Source of the DNA: Prevotella sp.
GTDB taxonomy: Bacteria; Bacteroidota; Bacteroidia; Bacteroidales; Bacteroidaceae
DNA length: 39,228 nt
Assembly: GCA_017483805.1 (NCBI GenBank)
Contig: JAFUUL010000055.1
Coordinates: forward strand, 1-39,228
Reading direction: 5' to 3'
The translations under genes were made by a program, and so were the position numbers. Every line of letters starts with the position of its first letter. Position 1 is the first letter of the stretch. Positions 32,494 to 39,228 of this stretch are shown here, in pieces. The notes under the pieces are model-generated. The model saw only the letters and a program-made list of their open reading frames with translations, was not told the DNA's origin and ran no database searches.

Positions 32494-33876
32494 ATGAAAC
32501 AAAAGACTCTGAAAGGCAGTTTCTCGCTCTGCGGCAAAGGACTGCACACCGGGTTGAGCCTCACAGTGACTTTCAACCCCGCCCCAGAGAATCATGGTTA
32601 TAAAATTCAGCGCATCGACCTCGAGGGCATGCCCGTCATCGATGCCATTGCCGAGAATGTGGTCGACACTCAGCGCGGCACCGTCCTGGGAAAAGGCGAC
32701 GCCAGGGTGTCTACCGTCGAGCATGGCCTGTCGGCACTCTATGCCCTCGGTATCGACAACTGTCTGATTCAGGTGAACGGACCTGAGTTCCCCATCCTCG
32801 ACGGCTCTGCCATCAAGTATGTGGAGAAGATCAACGAGATAGGTGTCGAGGAGCAGAACGCCCCGAAGGACTGGTACATCATCCGCAAGAAACTGGAGGT
32901 GAAGGACGAGACAACGGGCTCGTGCATTACCATCCTGCCCGACGACGAGTTCTCCATCACGGCCATGTGCTCGTTTGAGTCGAAGTTCATCAACAGCCAG
33001 TTTGCCACACTCGACAACCCGGCCAAGTTCCCCGAGGAGATTGCTCCCGCACGTACCTTTGTTTTCGTGCGCGACATTGAGCCATTGCTGCAGGCTAACC
33101 TGATCAAGGGTGGCGACATGGACAATGCCATCGTCATCTACGAGCGTCAGACCACTCAGGAGCGTCTGGACATGCTGGCCGACCTGCTGCACGTAGAGCA
33201 CCGCGACGCCACCGAGTTGGGCTACATCCAGCACAAGCCGCTGATGTGGGAGAACGAGTGCACCCGCCACAAACTGCTCGACATCGTGGGCGACATGGCC
33301 CTCATCGGTAAGCCCATCAAGGGTCGCATCGTGGCCACCCGTCCAGGCCATACCATCAACAACAAGTTTGCCCGCGAGGTGAGAAAGGAGATCAGGAAGC
33401 ACGAGATTCAAGCCCCTGTCTACGATCCCAATGAGGAGCCGGTGATGGACGTGAACCGCATCCGCGAACTGCTGCCCCACCGCTATCCCATGCAGTTGGT
33501 CGACAAGGTCATCGAGATTGGTCCCTCCAGCATCGTCGGCGTGAAGAACATCACCTCCAATGAGCCCTTCTTCACCGGTCACTTCCCCCAGGAGCCCGTC
33601 ATGCCTGGCGTCCTGCAGATCGAGGCCATGGCCCAGGTGGGCGGCCTGCTGGTACTGAACAGCGTCGAGGAGCCCGAGCGCTGGAGCACCTACTTCATGA
33701 AGATCGATGGCGTGAAGTTCCGTCAGAAGGTGGTGCCCGGCGACACGCTGCTCTTCAAGGTGGAACTGCTGGCTCCGCTGCGCCACGGCATCTCCTCCAT
33801 GCGCGGCTATGCCTTCGTTGGCGACAAGATCGTGTCTGAAGCAACATTTACTGCACAAATCGTTAAGAACAAATAA
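32494..33876 (+). CDS. lpxC/fabZ: Fused UDP-3-O-acyl-GlcNAc deacetylase / 3-hydroxyacyl-ACP dehydratase
   Basis: This is one 460-residue protein with two enzymes. Residues 1-305 are LpxC, the committed lipid A step: zinc ligands H77 (VEHGLS), H259 and D263 (RHKLLDIVGD), and H286 (TRPGH). Residues 320-460 are FabZ, which dehydrates hydroxyacyl-ACP: LLPHRYPMQLVD, H363 in FTGHFPQEPVMPG and E377 in IEAMAQ. Such fusions are the rule in Bacteroidetes. Since both enzymes draw on the hydroxyacyl-ACP branch point, the fusion may balance lipid A against phospholipid. It starts 7 bases after lpxD. Confidence 0.97.
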   Translation: MKQKTLKGSFSLCGKGLHTGLSLTVTFNPAPENHGYKIQRIDLEGMPVIDAIAENVVDTQRGTVLGKGDARVSTVEHGLSALYALGIDNCLIQVNGPEFPILDGSAIKYVEKINEIGVEEQNAPKDWYIIRKKLEVKDETTGSCITILPDDEFSITAMCSFESKFINSQFATLDNPAKFPEEIAPARTFVFVRDIEPLLQANLIKGGDMDNAIVIYERQTTQERLDMLADLLHVEHRDATELGYIQHKPLMWENECTRHKLLDIVGDMALIGKPIKGRIVATRPGHTINNKFAREVRKEIRKHEIQAPVYDPNEEPVMDVNRIRELLPHRYPMQLVDKVIEIGPSSIVGVKNITSNEPFFTGHFPQEPVMPGVLQIEAMAQVGGLLVLNSVEEPERWSTYFMKIDGVKFRQKVVPGDTLLFKVELLAPLRHGISSMRGYAFVGDKIVSEATFTAQIVKNK

Positions 33877-33881
33877 GCATT

Positions 33882-34652
33882 ATGAATCAAATACACCCAA
33901 TGGCCATTGTCGACCCGGAGGCAAAACTGGGCGACGGCAACATCATCGGGCCTTTCTGCGTCATCGACAAGAACGTGGTGATTGGCGACAACAACCGTTT
34001 CCTGAACAGCGTCACCGTTCATGAGGGTGCCCGTATCGGCAACGGCAACGAGTTTTTCCCCGGTGCCAGCATCTCCACCAAGCCCCAGGACCTGAAGTTC
34101 AAGGGCGAGGAGACCGTCTGCGTCATCGGTGACAACAACTCTATCCGCGAGAACGTGACCATCAGCCGCGGCACGGCCTCGAAGGGCCAGACCGTCGTAG
34201 GTTCAGGCAACCTGCTGATGGAGAACATGCACGTGGCCCACGACTGCGTGATCGGCAACGGCTGCATCATCGGCAACTCCACGAAGTTCGCCGGCGAGGT
34301 CGTGGTTGATGACAATGCCATCATCTCCGCCGAGGTGCTCGTCCACCAGTTCAACAACATCGGCGGCTACGTGATGGTGCAGGGCGGCACACGCACCAGC
34401 CAGGACATCCCGCCCTACGTCATCGCAGGCAAGGAGCCTGTACGTTTTGCCGGTGTCAACCTGATTGGCCTGCGCCGTCGCGGCTTCTCCAACGAGACCA
34501 TCGAGATGATCCACGATGCCTACCGCATCATCTACGCCCAGGGCATCCTGAAGGACGGCATTGCCGAGGCACGCACCAAGTATCCCGACTCGAAGGAGGT
34601 GGAATACATCTGCTCGTTCATCGAGAACTCGAAACGAGGCATTATCAGATAA
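33882..34652 (+). CDS. lpxA: UDP-N-acetylglucosamine acyltransferase
   Basis: LpxA adds the first 3-hydroxyacyl chain to UDP-GlcNAc from acyl-ACP. The 256-residue protein has a left-handed beta helix of hexapeptide repeats (about 1-190) with the catalytic histidine H120 in MHVAHDCVIGN, and a C-terminal helical domain with GLRRRGFS. It follows lpxC-fabZ by 5 bases. Its stop is directly followed by heptamer repeats. Confidence 0.97.
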   Translation: MNQIHPMAIVDPEAKLGDGNIIGPFCVIDKNVVIGDNNRFLNSVTVHEGARIGNGNEFFPGASISTKPQDLKFKGEETVCVIGDNNSIRENVTISRGTASKGQTVVGSGNLLMENMHVAHDCVIGNGCIIGNSTKFAGEVVVDDNAIISAEVLVHQFNNIGGYVMVQGGTRTSQDIPPYVIAGKEPVRFAGVNLIGLRRRGFSNETIEMIHDAYRIIYAQGILKDGIAEARTKYPDSKEVEYICSFIENSKRGIIR

Positions 34653-34680
34653 GTGAAAAGTGATGAGTGATAAGTGAAGG
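34653..34680 (+). repeat. Four heptamer repeats joining lpxA to miaA
   Basis: The units GTGAAAA, GTGATGA, GTGATAA and GTGAAGG run head to tail from the base after the lpxA stop. The GTG of the fourth unit is the miaA start codon. Confidence 0.78.
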
Positions 34681-35576
34681 CTAAGACACTCATAGTGGTC
34701 ACGGGGCCAACGGCTGTGGGAAAGACAGAGTTGTGCCTTCACATTGCCAGACACTTCGGCATCCCCATCATCAATGCTGACAGCCGCCAAATTTATCAGG
34801 ACATGAGAATAGGTACTGCCGCGCCCACCGAAACACAACTTCGGCAGGTGCGGCACTACTTTGTGGGTACGCTGCCCCTCGACGGCTACTACAGCGCGTC
34901 GATGTATGAGGAGCAGGTGACGGCCCTGCTCGACACGCTCTTCCTGCAAAGCGACTATGCCCTGATGGCCGGCGGCAGCATGATGTACATCGATGCCGTC
35001 TGCAATGGCATCGATGACATCCCGACCATCGACGACGAGACCCGCGCCACCATGAAGCGCCGACTAGCCGAAGAGGGGCTGGAGCGGTTGTGCGACGAAC
35101 TGAAAGTCCTCGACCCCGAGCACTACGCCATCGTAGACCGCAACAATCCACGGCGCGTGGTGCATGCACTGGAGATCTGCCACATGACTGGCCGCACCTA
35201 CACCTCGTTCAGGACTAACCGGCGCAAGCAACGCCCCTTCGACATCGTCAAGATAGCCCTGAACCGGCCCCGCGAGGAACTGTACGAGCGCATCAACCGC
35301 CGTGTGGACCAGATGATGGCCGACGGACTGCTCGACGAGGCTCGCAGCCTGTACGACCGTCGCCATCTGAACGCCCTGAACACCGTGGGCTACAAGGAGA
35401 TGTTTGCCTATCTCGACGGCACCTGGCCGCTCAACGAGGCTGTGGAACGCCTGAAGGGCAACACCCGCCGCTATGCCCGCAAACAACTGACGTGGTTCAA
35501 GAAGGATCCCGACATCGCGTGGTTCAGCCCCGATGACAAAGAACAAATTATCAAACACATTGAGCAACATGGATAA
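34674..35576 (+). CDS. miaA: tRNA dimethylallyltransferase
   Basis: MiaA prenylates A37 of tRNAs that read UNN codons. The 300-residue protein has the P-loop GPTAVGKT (11-18), [22 protein letters not shown] and the later KQLTWFKKD. The start is GTG: the frame is closed by TAA just upstream and no in-frame ATG precedes the P-loop. The GTG belongs to the heptamer repeat. The stop overlaps the PBP gene by 8 bases. Confidence 0.95.
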   Translation: MKAKTLIVVTGPTAVGKTELCLHIARHFGIPIINADSRQIYQDMRIGTAAPTETQLRQVRHYFVGTLPLDGYYSASMYEEQVTALLDTLFLQSDYALMAGGSMMYIDAVCNGIDDIPTIDDETRATMKRRLAEEGLERLCDELKVLDPEHYAIVDRNNPRRVVHALEICHMTGRTYTSFRTNRRKQRPFDIVKIALNRPREELYERINRRVDQMMADGLLDEARSLYDRRHLNALNTVGYKEMFAYLDGTWPLNEAVERLKGNTRRYARKQLTWFKKDPDIAWFSPDDKEQIIKHIEQHG

Positions 35577-37956
35577 AGTGAAGCACATATTATCAGTCGT
35601 CTGGCAGTACATCAAGGCTGCCTTCAAGTGGTATGTCGGCATCTTCAAGGGTCGCCCATGGTATATCAAGATTGTCTCCACCATCGCTTCACTCATCGTG
35701 GCCCTGCTGCTCTATCTGGGGGCTGTCGACATCAACTTTTTGGGCCTCTTCGGCAAGTCGCCCAGCATGAGCACCATCCTCAACACACGCCCCGCCGAGG
35801 CTTCTGAAATCTACAGTGCCGACAGCGTGCTCATCGGCAAGTACTTCAGCGAGAACCGCACCCCCGTGAAGTACGAGGAGGTGAACAAGGTGTTCTGGGA
35901 GGCCCTCATCTCTACCGAGGACGAGCGCTACTACCAACACTTCGGCGTCGACTTCCAGGCCTTCGCCGCTGCCCTGAAGGACTATGTGGTACACGGCGAT
36001 GCCCGCGGGGCGTCGACCATCACACAGCAACTTGCCAAGAACCTCTTCCGCGTACGTACCGAATACTCCACCGGTCTGCTGGGCAACATCCCCGGCGTCA
36101 AGATGCTCATCATGAAGACCAAGGAGTGGATCACCGCCATCAAGTTGGAGATGAACTTCAGCAAGGAGGACATCCTCACGATGTATGCCAACACCGTGGA
36201 CTTCGGCTCCAACTCGTTCGGCATCAAGACGGCCTGCAAGACCTATTTCGGCACGACGCCCCAGGACCTGACACCCGAACAGGCCGCCGTACTGGTGGGT
36301 ATGTTGAAGGCCACCACCTACTACAACCCCCGTCTGCATCCTGAGAACAGTCTCAACCGCCGCAACGTGGTGCTCAACAATATGCTAGCCCACGGCCACC
36401 TGACGCAGGCTGAGTGCGACTCGCTCAAGCAACTGCCCATCACGCTCGACTTCAACGTGGAGACGACCTACGACGGTGACGCCGACTACTTCCGCGAAGC
36501 CCTGAAGAACGAACTCCGCGAGTGGTGCTCGGAGAGCCATCACGACATCTATACCGACGGACTCAGGATCTATACGACCATCGACACCCGCATGCAGAGT
36601 TATGCCGAGCAGGCTGTCTGGGAACAGATGCAGGACATCCAGAAGAAGTTCAACGAGCACTGGGGAAAGACCAATCCCTGGCAGGACGAGCGTCATCAGG
36701 AGATACCCAACTTCATCGAGAGCATCGCCAAGCGGCTGCCGTACTATAAAAAACTGGAAAAGCAGTTCCCCGATGCCCCAGACTCCATCGACTACTATCT
36801 CAACCTGCCCCACCCCGTCAAGTTGTTCAGTTACAACGGGGCCTTCGAGACCGAGATGAGCACCCTCGACTCTATCCGCTACATGGAGCACTTCATGCAC
36901 TGCGGCTTCGTGGCCATGGAGGCCAACACCGGTCACGTGAAGGCATGGGTGGGCGACCTCGACTTCAGCACCTGGCAGTATGACAAGGTGACTGCCAAGC
37001 GACAGCCCGGCTCCACCTTCAAACTCTTCGTCTATACTGAGGCCATGAACCAAGGGCTCACGCCCTGCGATCGCCGCGTCGACAGTTACTTCAGGGACAA
37101 TGGCTGGGCCCCCACCAATGCAAATGGCTATTTCACAGGGTCCTACATGACCCTGCGAAGAGCCTTTGCCCAGAGCGTCAACTCCGTGGCCGCCAAACTG
37201 GGCCAGGAGATGGGCATCGACCGCATTGCCGCCACCGCCCACAAGATGGGCATCGAGAGCAACCTCGAGGAACTGCCGTCACTGGCTCTCGGTGCCAGCG
37301 ATGTCAGCCTGTTTGAATTGGTCAACGCCTATTCCACGGTGGCCAACGATGGCAAATACCACAAGCCCGTTCTCATCACCCGCATCCTCGACCGCGACGG
37401 CAACGATATCTACAAGGCCCCCGACGACCAGCGTCAGGCCATCAGTTACCGCTCGGCCTTCTTCATGCAGCAACTGCTCATGGGCGGACTGCGCGAACCG
37501 GGCGGAACCAGCATGCGTCTCTGGAGTTACATCCGCCAGTTCCCCGACACCGACTTCGGCGGCAAGACCGGCACTTCCAACAACCACTCCGATGCCTGGT
37601 TCATCGGCGTCACGCCCCGTCTGGTCTGCGGCGCCTGGGTTGGTGGCGAATATCGCGCCATCCATTTCCGCACAGGCCAACTTGGCCAAGGCAGTCGCAC
37701 GGCCCTCCCCGTCTGCGGCCTGTTCTTCAAGTCAGTATTGAGCGACCCGCGCTTTGCTGACTACCACGCCAAGTTTGCACCTGTACACGACGAGACCATC
37801 AATAGTAATATGTATCAGTGCATCAACTACTATTTCGAAGAACCTGACGACTCACTCATCACCGACACGCCCGAGGGCTTTGGTGAAGACCTGGAAGCCA
37901 CAGAGTCTGCCGCACAGACAGAATCGCCCGAAGTAGTTCCATCTGAAACAGAATAA
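35569..37956 (+). CDS. Class A penicillin-binding protein 1A, transglycosylase/transpeptidase
   Basis: This is a 795-residue bifunctional murein synthase. The ATG at 35569 is preferred to one at 35533, as it gives a cytoplasmic segment then a membrane helix (about 33-53). The GT51 transglycosylase domain has E117 in [14 protein letters not shown] and [13 protein letters not shown] (148-159). The transpeptidase domain has the nucleophile S482 in GSTFK, SVN (536-538) and KTGT (666-669). A C-terminal acidic tail rich in Glu, Ser and Thr follows. It overlaps miaA by 8 bases and is part of the same envelope-related operon. Confidence 0.95.
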   Translation: MDKVKHILSVVWQYIKAAFKWYVGIFKGRPWYIKIVSTIASLIVALLLYLGAVDINFLGLFGKSPSMSTILNTRPAEASEIYSADSVLIGKYFSENRTPVKYEEVNKVFWEALISTEDERYYQHFGVDFQAFAAALKDYVVHGDARGASTITQQLAKNLFRVRTEYSTGLLGNIPGVKMLIMKTKEWITAIKLEMNFSKEDILTMYANTVDFGSNSFGIKTACKTYFGTTPQDLTPEQAAVLVGMLKATTYYNPRLHPENSLNRRNVVLNNMLAHGHLTQAECDSLKQLPITLDFNVETTYDGDADYFREALKNELREWCSESHHDIYTDGLRIYTTIDTRMQSYAEQAVWEQMQDIQKKFNEHWGKTNPWQDERHQEIPNFIESIAKRLPYYKKLEKQFPDAPDSIDYYLNLPHPVKLFSYNGAFETEMSTLDSIRYMEHFMHCGFVAMEANTGHVKAWVGDLDFSTWQYDKVTAKRQPGSTFKLFVYTEAMNQGLTPCDRRVDSYFRDNGWAPTNANGYFTGSYMTLRRAFAQSVNSVAAKLGQEMGIDRIAATAHKMGIESNLEELPSLALGASDVSLFELVNAYSTVANDGKYHKPVLITRILDRDGNDIYKAPDDQRQAISYRSAFFMQQLLMGGLREPGGTSMRLWSYIRQFPDTDFGGKTGTSNNHSDAWFIGVTPRLVCGAWVGGEYRAIHFRTGQLGQGSRTALPVCGLFFKSVLSDPRFADYHAKFAPVHDETINSNMYQCINYYFEEPDDSLITDTPEGFGEDLEATESAAQTESPEVVPSETE

Positions 37957-37964
37957 GCCATCAC

Positions 37965-38513
37965 ATGGAACTGGACCTGGATAACAAGGAGTGGCAGGAC
38001 GCCCTCCAGATCGTCAACTACACCCGCCGCTCGCTTTTCCTCACCGGCAAGGCTGGCACGGGCAAGTCCACATTCCTGCGCTATGTGTCGCAGCACACCA
38101 AGAAGAAGCACGTCATCCTGGCTCCCACGGGCATCGCCGCCATCAACGCCAGCGGTGCCACGCTGCACAGTTTCTTCAAACTGCCCTTCCACCCGCTACT
38201 GCCCAACGACACCCGCTACGACCGCCGCCACATCAAGGAGACACTGAAGTACACCAGCGAGCAGCGCAAGTTGCTGCGCGAGATCGACCTCATCATCATC
38301 GACGAGATATCGATGGTACGCGCCGACATCATCGACTTCATCGACAAGGTGCTGCGCATCTTCACCCGCAACTACGAGCCTTTCGGCGGCAAGCAACTGC
38401 TGCTCGTGGGCGACATCTTCCAGTTGGAGCCGGTACTCAAGGAGGAAGACCGCCAACTGCTGCGCCCTTTCTACCAGTCGGCCTACTTCTTCAACGCCAA
38501 GGTGTGTGCGTAA
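37965..38513 (+). pseudogene. PIF1-type DNA helicase, 5' fragment broken by an insertion sequence
   Basis: Only the first 180 or so residues remain. Walker A is FLTGKAGTGKST (about 25-36), then LAPTGIAAINASGATLHSFF, Walker B is IIIDEISMV and then LVGDIFQLEPV, as in PIF1/RecD-like superfamily 1 helicases. Relatives continue for several hundred residues. The coding sequence ends after FFNAKV: the next codons TGT GCG TAA come from the end of the IS21-family element, so the stop is supplied by the insertion. The rest of the gene should lie past the element, outside the window. It starts 8 bases after the PBP gene. Confidence 0.85.
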
Positions 38514-38514
38514 T

Positions 38515-38870
38515 CCGCCCCATACCCGTTCACTTTCCGAGAGGTCTTCAAGGCCCCAGCAAGGCATGAAAATGCCATGATTTGATGTCCGTTCACCTAT
38601 AAAAAGGATGAACAAATGGACAAATTGACTGTTGAGACGACTTTTTTCCGGCGCATAGCCGTTCACCTCGAAAACAGGTGTCCGGCGACGCCCTTTTTCC
38701 GGCCCATACCCGTTCAATCGGGAAATGGTCGCAATCTTTTTCCGCTGCATACCCGTTCACCCTGGTCTGCGGTAACGGGAACAGACGACGCCCTTTTTCC
38801 GGAGCATACCCGGCCAGCCAGTACGTCGGAAAGCCCATTTTCGCCCTTTTTCCGGCCCATATCCGTTCAC
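38515..38870 (+). repeat. Six copies of a terminal repeat at the IS end
   Basis: The core CATACCCGTTCAC, usually preceded by CTTTTTCCGGCC, starts at 38521, 38654 (CATAGCCGTTCAC), 38705, 38748, 38805 (diverged after CATACCCG) and 38858 (CATATCCGTTCAC). Spacings are 133, 51, 43, 57 and 53 bases. Copies 3 and 5 also share GACGCC in front. Copies 2 and 4 are followed by short hairpins (CACCT/AGGTG; AACGGG pairing with CCCGTT). Confidence 0.85.
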
Positions 38871-38888
38871 TCTTTGGTGCTATACACC

Positions 38889-38896
38889 TATCTTTG
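38889..38896 (+). promoter_or_regulatory. -7 element upstream of istA
   Basis: TATCTTTG lies 31 bases before the istA ATG and follows the last terminal repeat. A TTTG at 38873 is too close (12 bases) for a normal -33 element, so the promoter is weak or depends on sequences in the repeat. Confidence 0.42.
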
Positions 38897-38927
38897 TACT
38901 GGGAAATCAACAAATACCAGTACATAT

Positions 38928-39228
38928 ATGGCAGGAACAGTAAAGGAAATGAGCCTGATCAAGCAAGTGCTGCAGCTGAAGCAGCACGGAGAATCGAACC
39001 GCGGCATCGCCCGCCAGTTGCCAATCAACAAGGAGACCGTAAACGGCTACATGCAGACCATTGAGGCCAACGGCTGGAAGACAGAGGACCTGCTGAAAAT
39101 TGACGACCCGGTCCTGGAGGGCATGTTCCATGCGGGCAGCCCTGCCTATACCGACGAGCGGATGAAGGAGTTCCTGCGTCTGCTGCCCTACTTCCGTGAG
39201 CAGCTCACCAACCGCAAGCTGCATGTCA
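38928..39228 (+). CDS. istA: IS21-family transposase IstA, N-terminal part
   Basis: The frame is open from the ATG at 38928 to the window edge, giving 100 residues. The N-terminus MAGTVKEMSLIKQVLQLKQHGESNRGIAR has the spacing of an IS21-type helix-turn-helix, where SNRGIARQLPINKETVNGY is the DNA-binding turn. The following segment (PAYTDERMKEFLRLLPYFREQL) matches the region between the helix-turn-helix and the DDE domain in Bacteroidetes IstA proteins. The catalytic domain lies beyond the window. Confidence 0.85.
   Translation, partial: MAGTVKEMSLIKQVLQLKQHGESNRGIARQLPINKETVNGYMQTIEANGWKTEDLLKIDDPVLEGMFHAGSPAYTDERMKEFLRLLPYFREQLTNRKLHV

Larger units (their letters stand above)
38503..39228 (+). 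mobile_element. IS21-family insertion sequence, left end and start of istA
   Basis: The element begins with a TG dinucleotide at 38503, 38505 or 38507 (the TGTGTG run hides the exact base), interrupts the helicase gene and runs off the window. It contains about 420 bases of non-coding end with six copies of a short motif, then the transposase gene. IS21 elements characteristically have multiple repeats near their ends that bind the transposase. The second gene, istB, and the right end are not in the window. Confidence 0.82.

Noticed and set aside
32479-33858. 459-codon open frame on the minus strand
   Set aside because: It is a shadow of lpxC-fabZ; the sense product has all catalytic residues of both enzymes.
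38515-38870. CRISPR array
   Set aside because: The repeats are spaced unevenly (43 to 133 bases), vary in sequence, and lie directly in front of an IS21 transposase gene, as expected for transposon end repeats. No cas genes are present.
38593-38925. Repeat protein on the minus strand with NGYAPEKGRR-like units
   Set aside because: The repetition comes from the DNA motif at the IS end read in reverse; unit spacing is irregular and frames shift between copies.

Overview
The window is a chromosomal segment of a Bacteroidales bacterium, most likely a Prevotella-type member of the Prevotellaceae. The evidence is the Bacteroidetes promoter type (TTTG, about 20 bases, then TAnnTTTG) in front of most transcription units, the fused lpxC-fabZ gene, the close packing of genes with A-rich rather than strong Shine-Dalgarno leaders, and the protein sequences themselves. 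Almost everything is core housekeeping. Accessory DNA is confined to one odd intergenic region (18052-18640) and an insertion sequence at the right edge.

Layout. 1-201 looks like the leader of a leftward rRNA operon (promoter plus boxA) whose 16S gene lies outside the window. It is followed by a rightward MscS-type channel gene (378-2708) and a leftward block: flavoprotein, membrane-anchored Ser/Thr kinase, and the rpsF-rpsR-rplI ribosomal operon. A 59-residue membrane protein diverges from rpsF and meets a leftward TlpA-like thioredoxin gene. Then come carB, carA, glmS and uxaC, and a leftward operon of HAD phosphatase, panB, MFS transporter and a RyR-domain protein, with its promoter at 18044-18075.

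From 18052 to 18678 there is no convincing gene. The region holds a 36-bp perfect A/T palindrome centred inside a larger inverted repeat, followed by a GC-richer stretch with its own -7 element that could be a small RNA. Rightward transcription then begins: rsmG (apparently leaderless) with a metallo-hydrolase gene, and a long run phoH-purC-menG-aroE-purM-prfA-pyrF that combines purine, pyrimidine, menaquinone and shikimate genes with a release factor. hemW converges on it from the right.

27955-38513 is rightward: an EF-G paralogue whose catalytic histidine is replaced, an HD phosphohydrolase, the lipid A set lpxD, lpxC-fabZ and lpxA, then miaA, a class A penicillin-binding protein, and the first part of a PIF1-type helicase. 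The helicase is broken by an IS21-family element entering at about 38503. Its left end carries six copies of a short motif before the start of the transposase gene istA, which runs off the window.

The most interesting non-gene signals are the concentric palindrome at 18143-18305, two same-length hairpins with compensatory stem changes in two gene junctions (21958-21980 and 25843-25865), and tandem 7- or 8-base G-T-(A/G)-A rich repeats that start at a stop codon and, in two cases, supply the next start codon.
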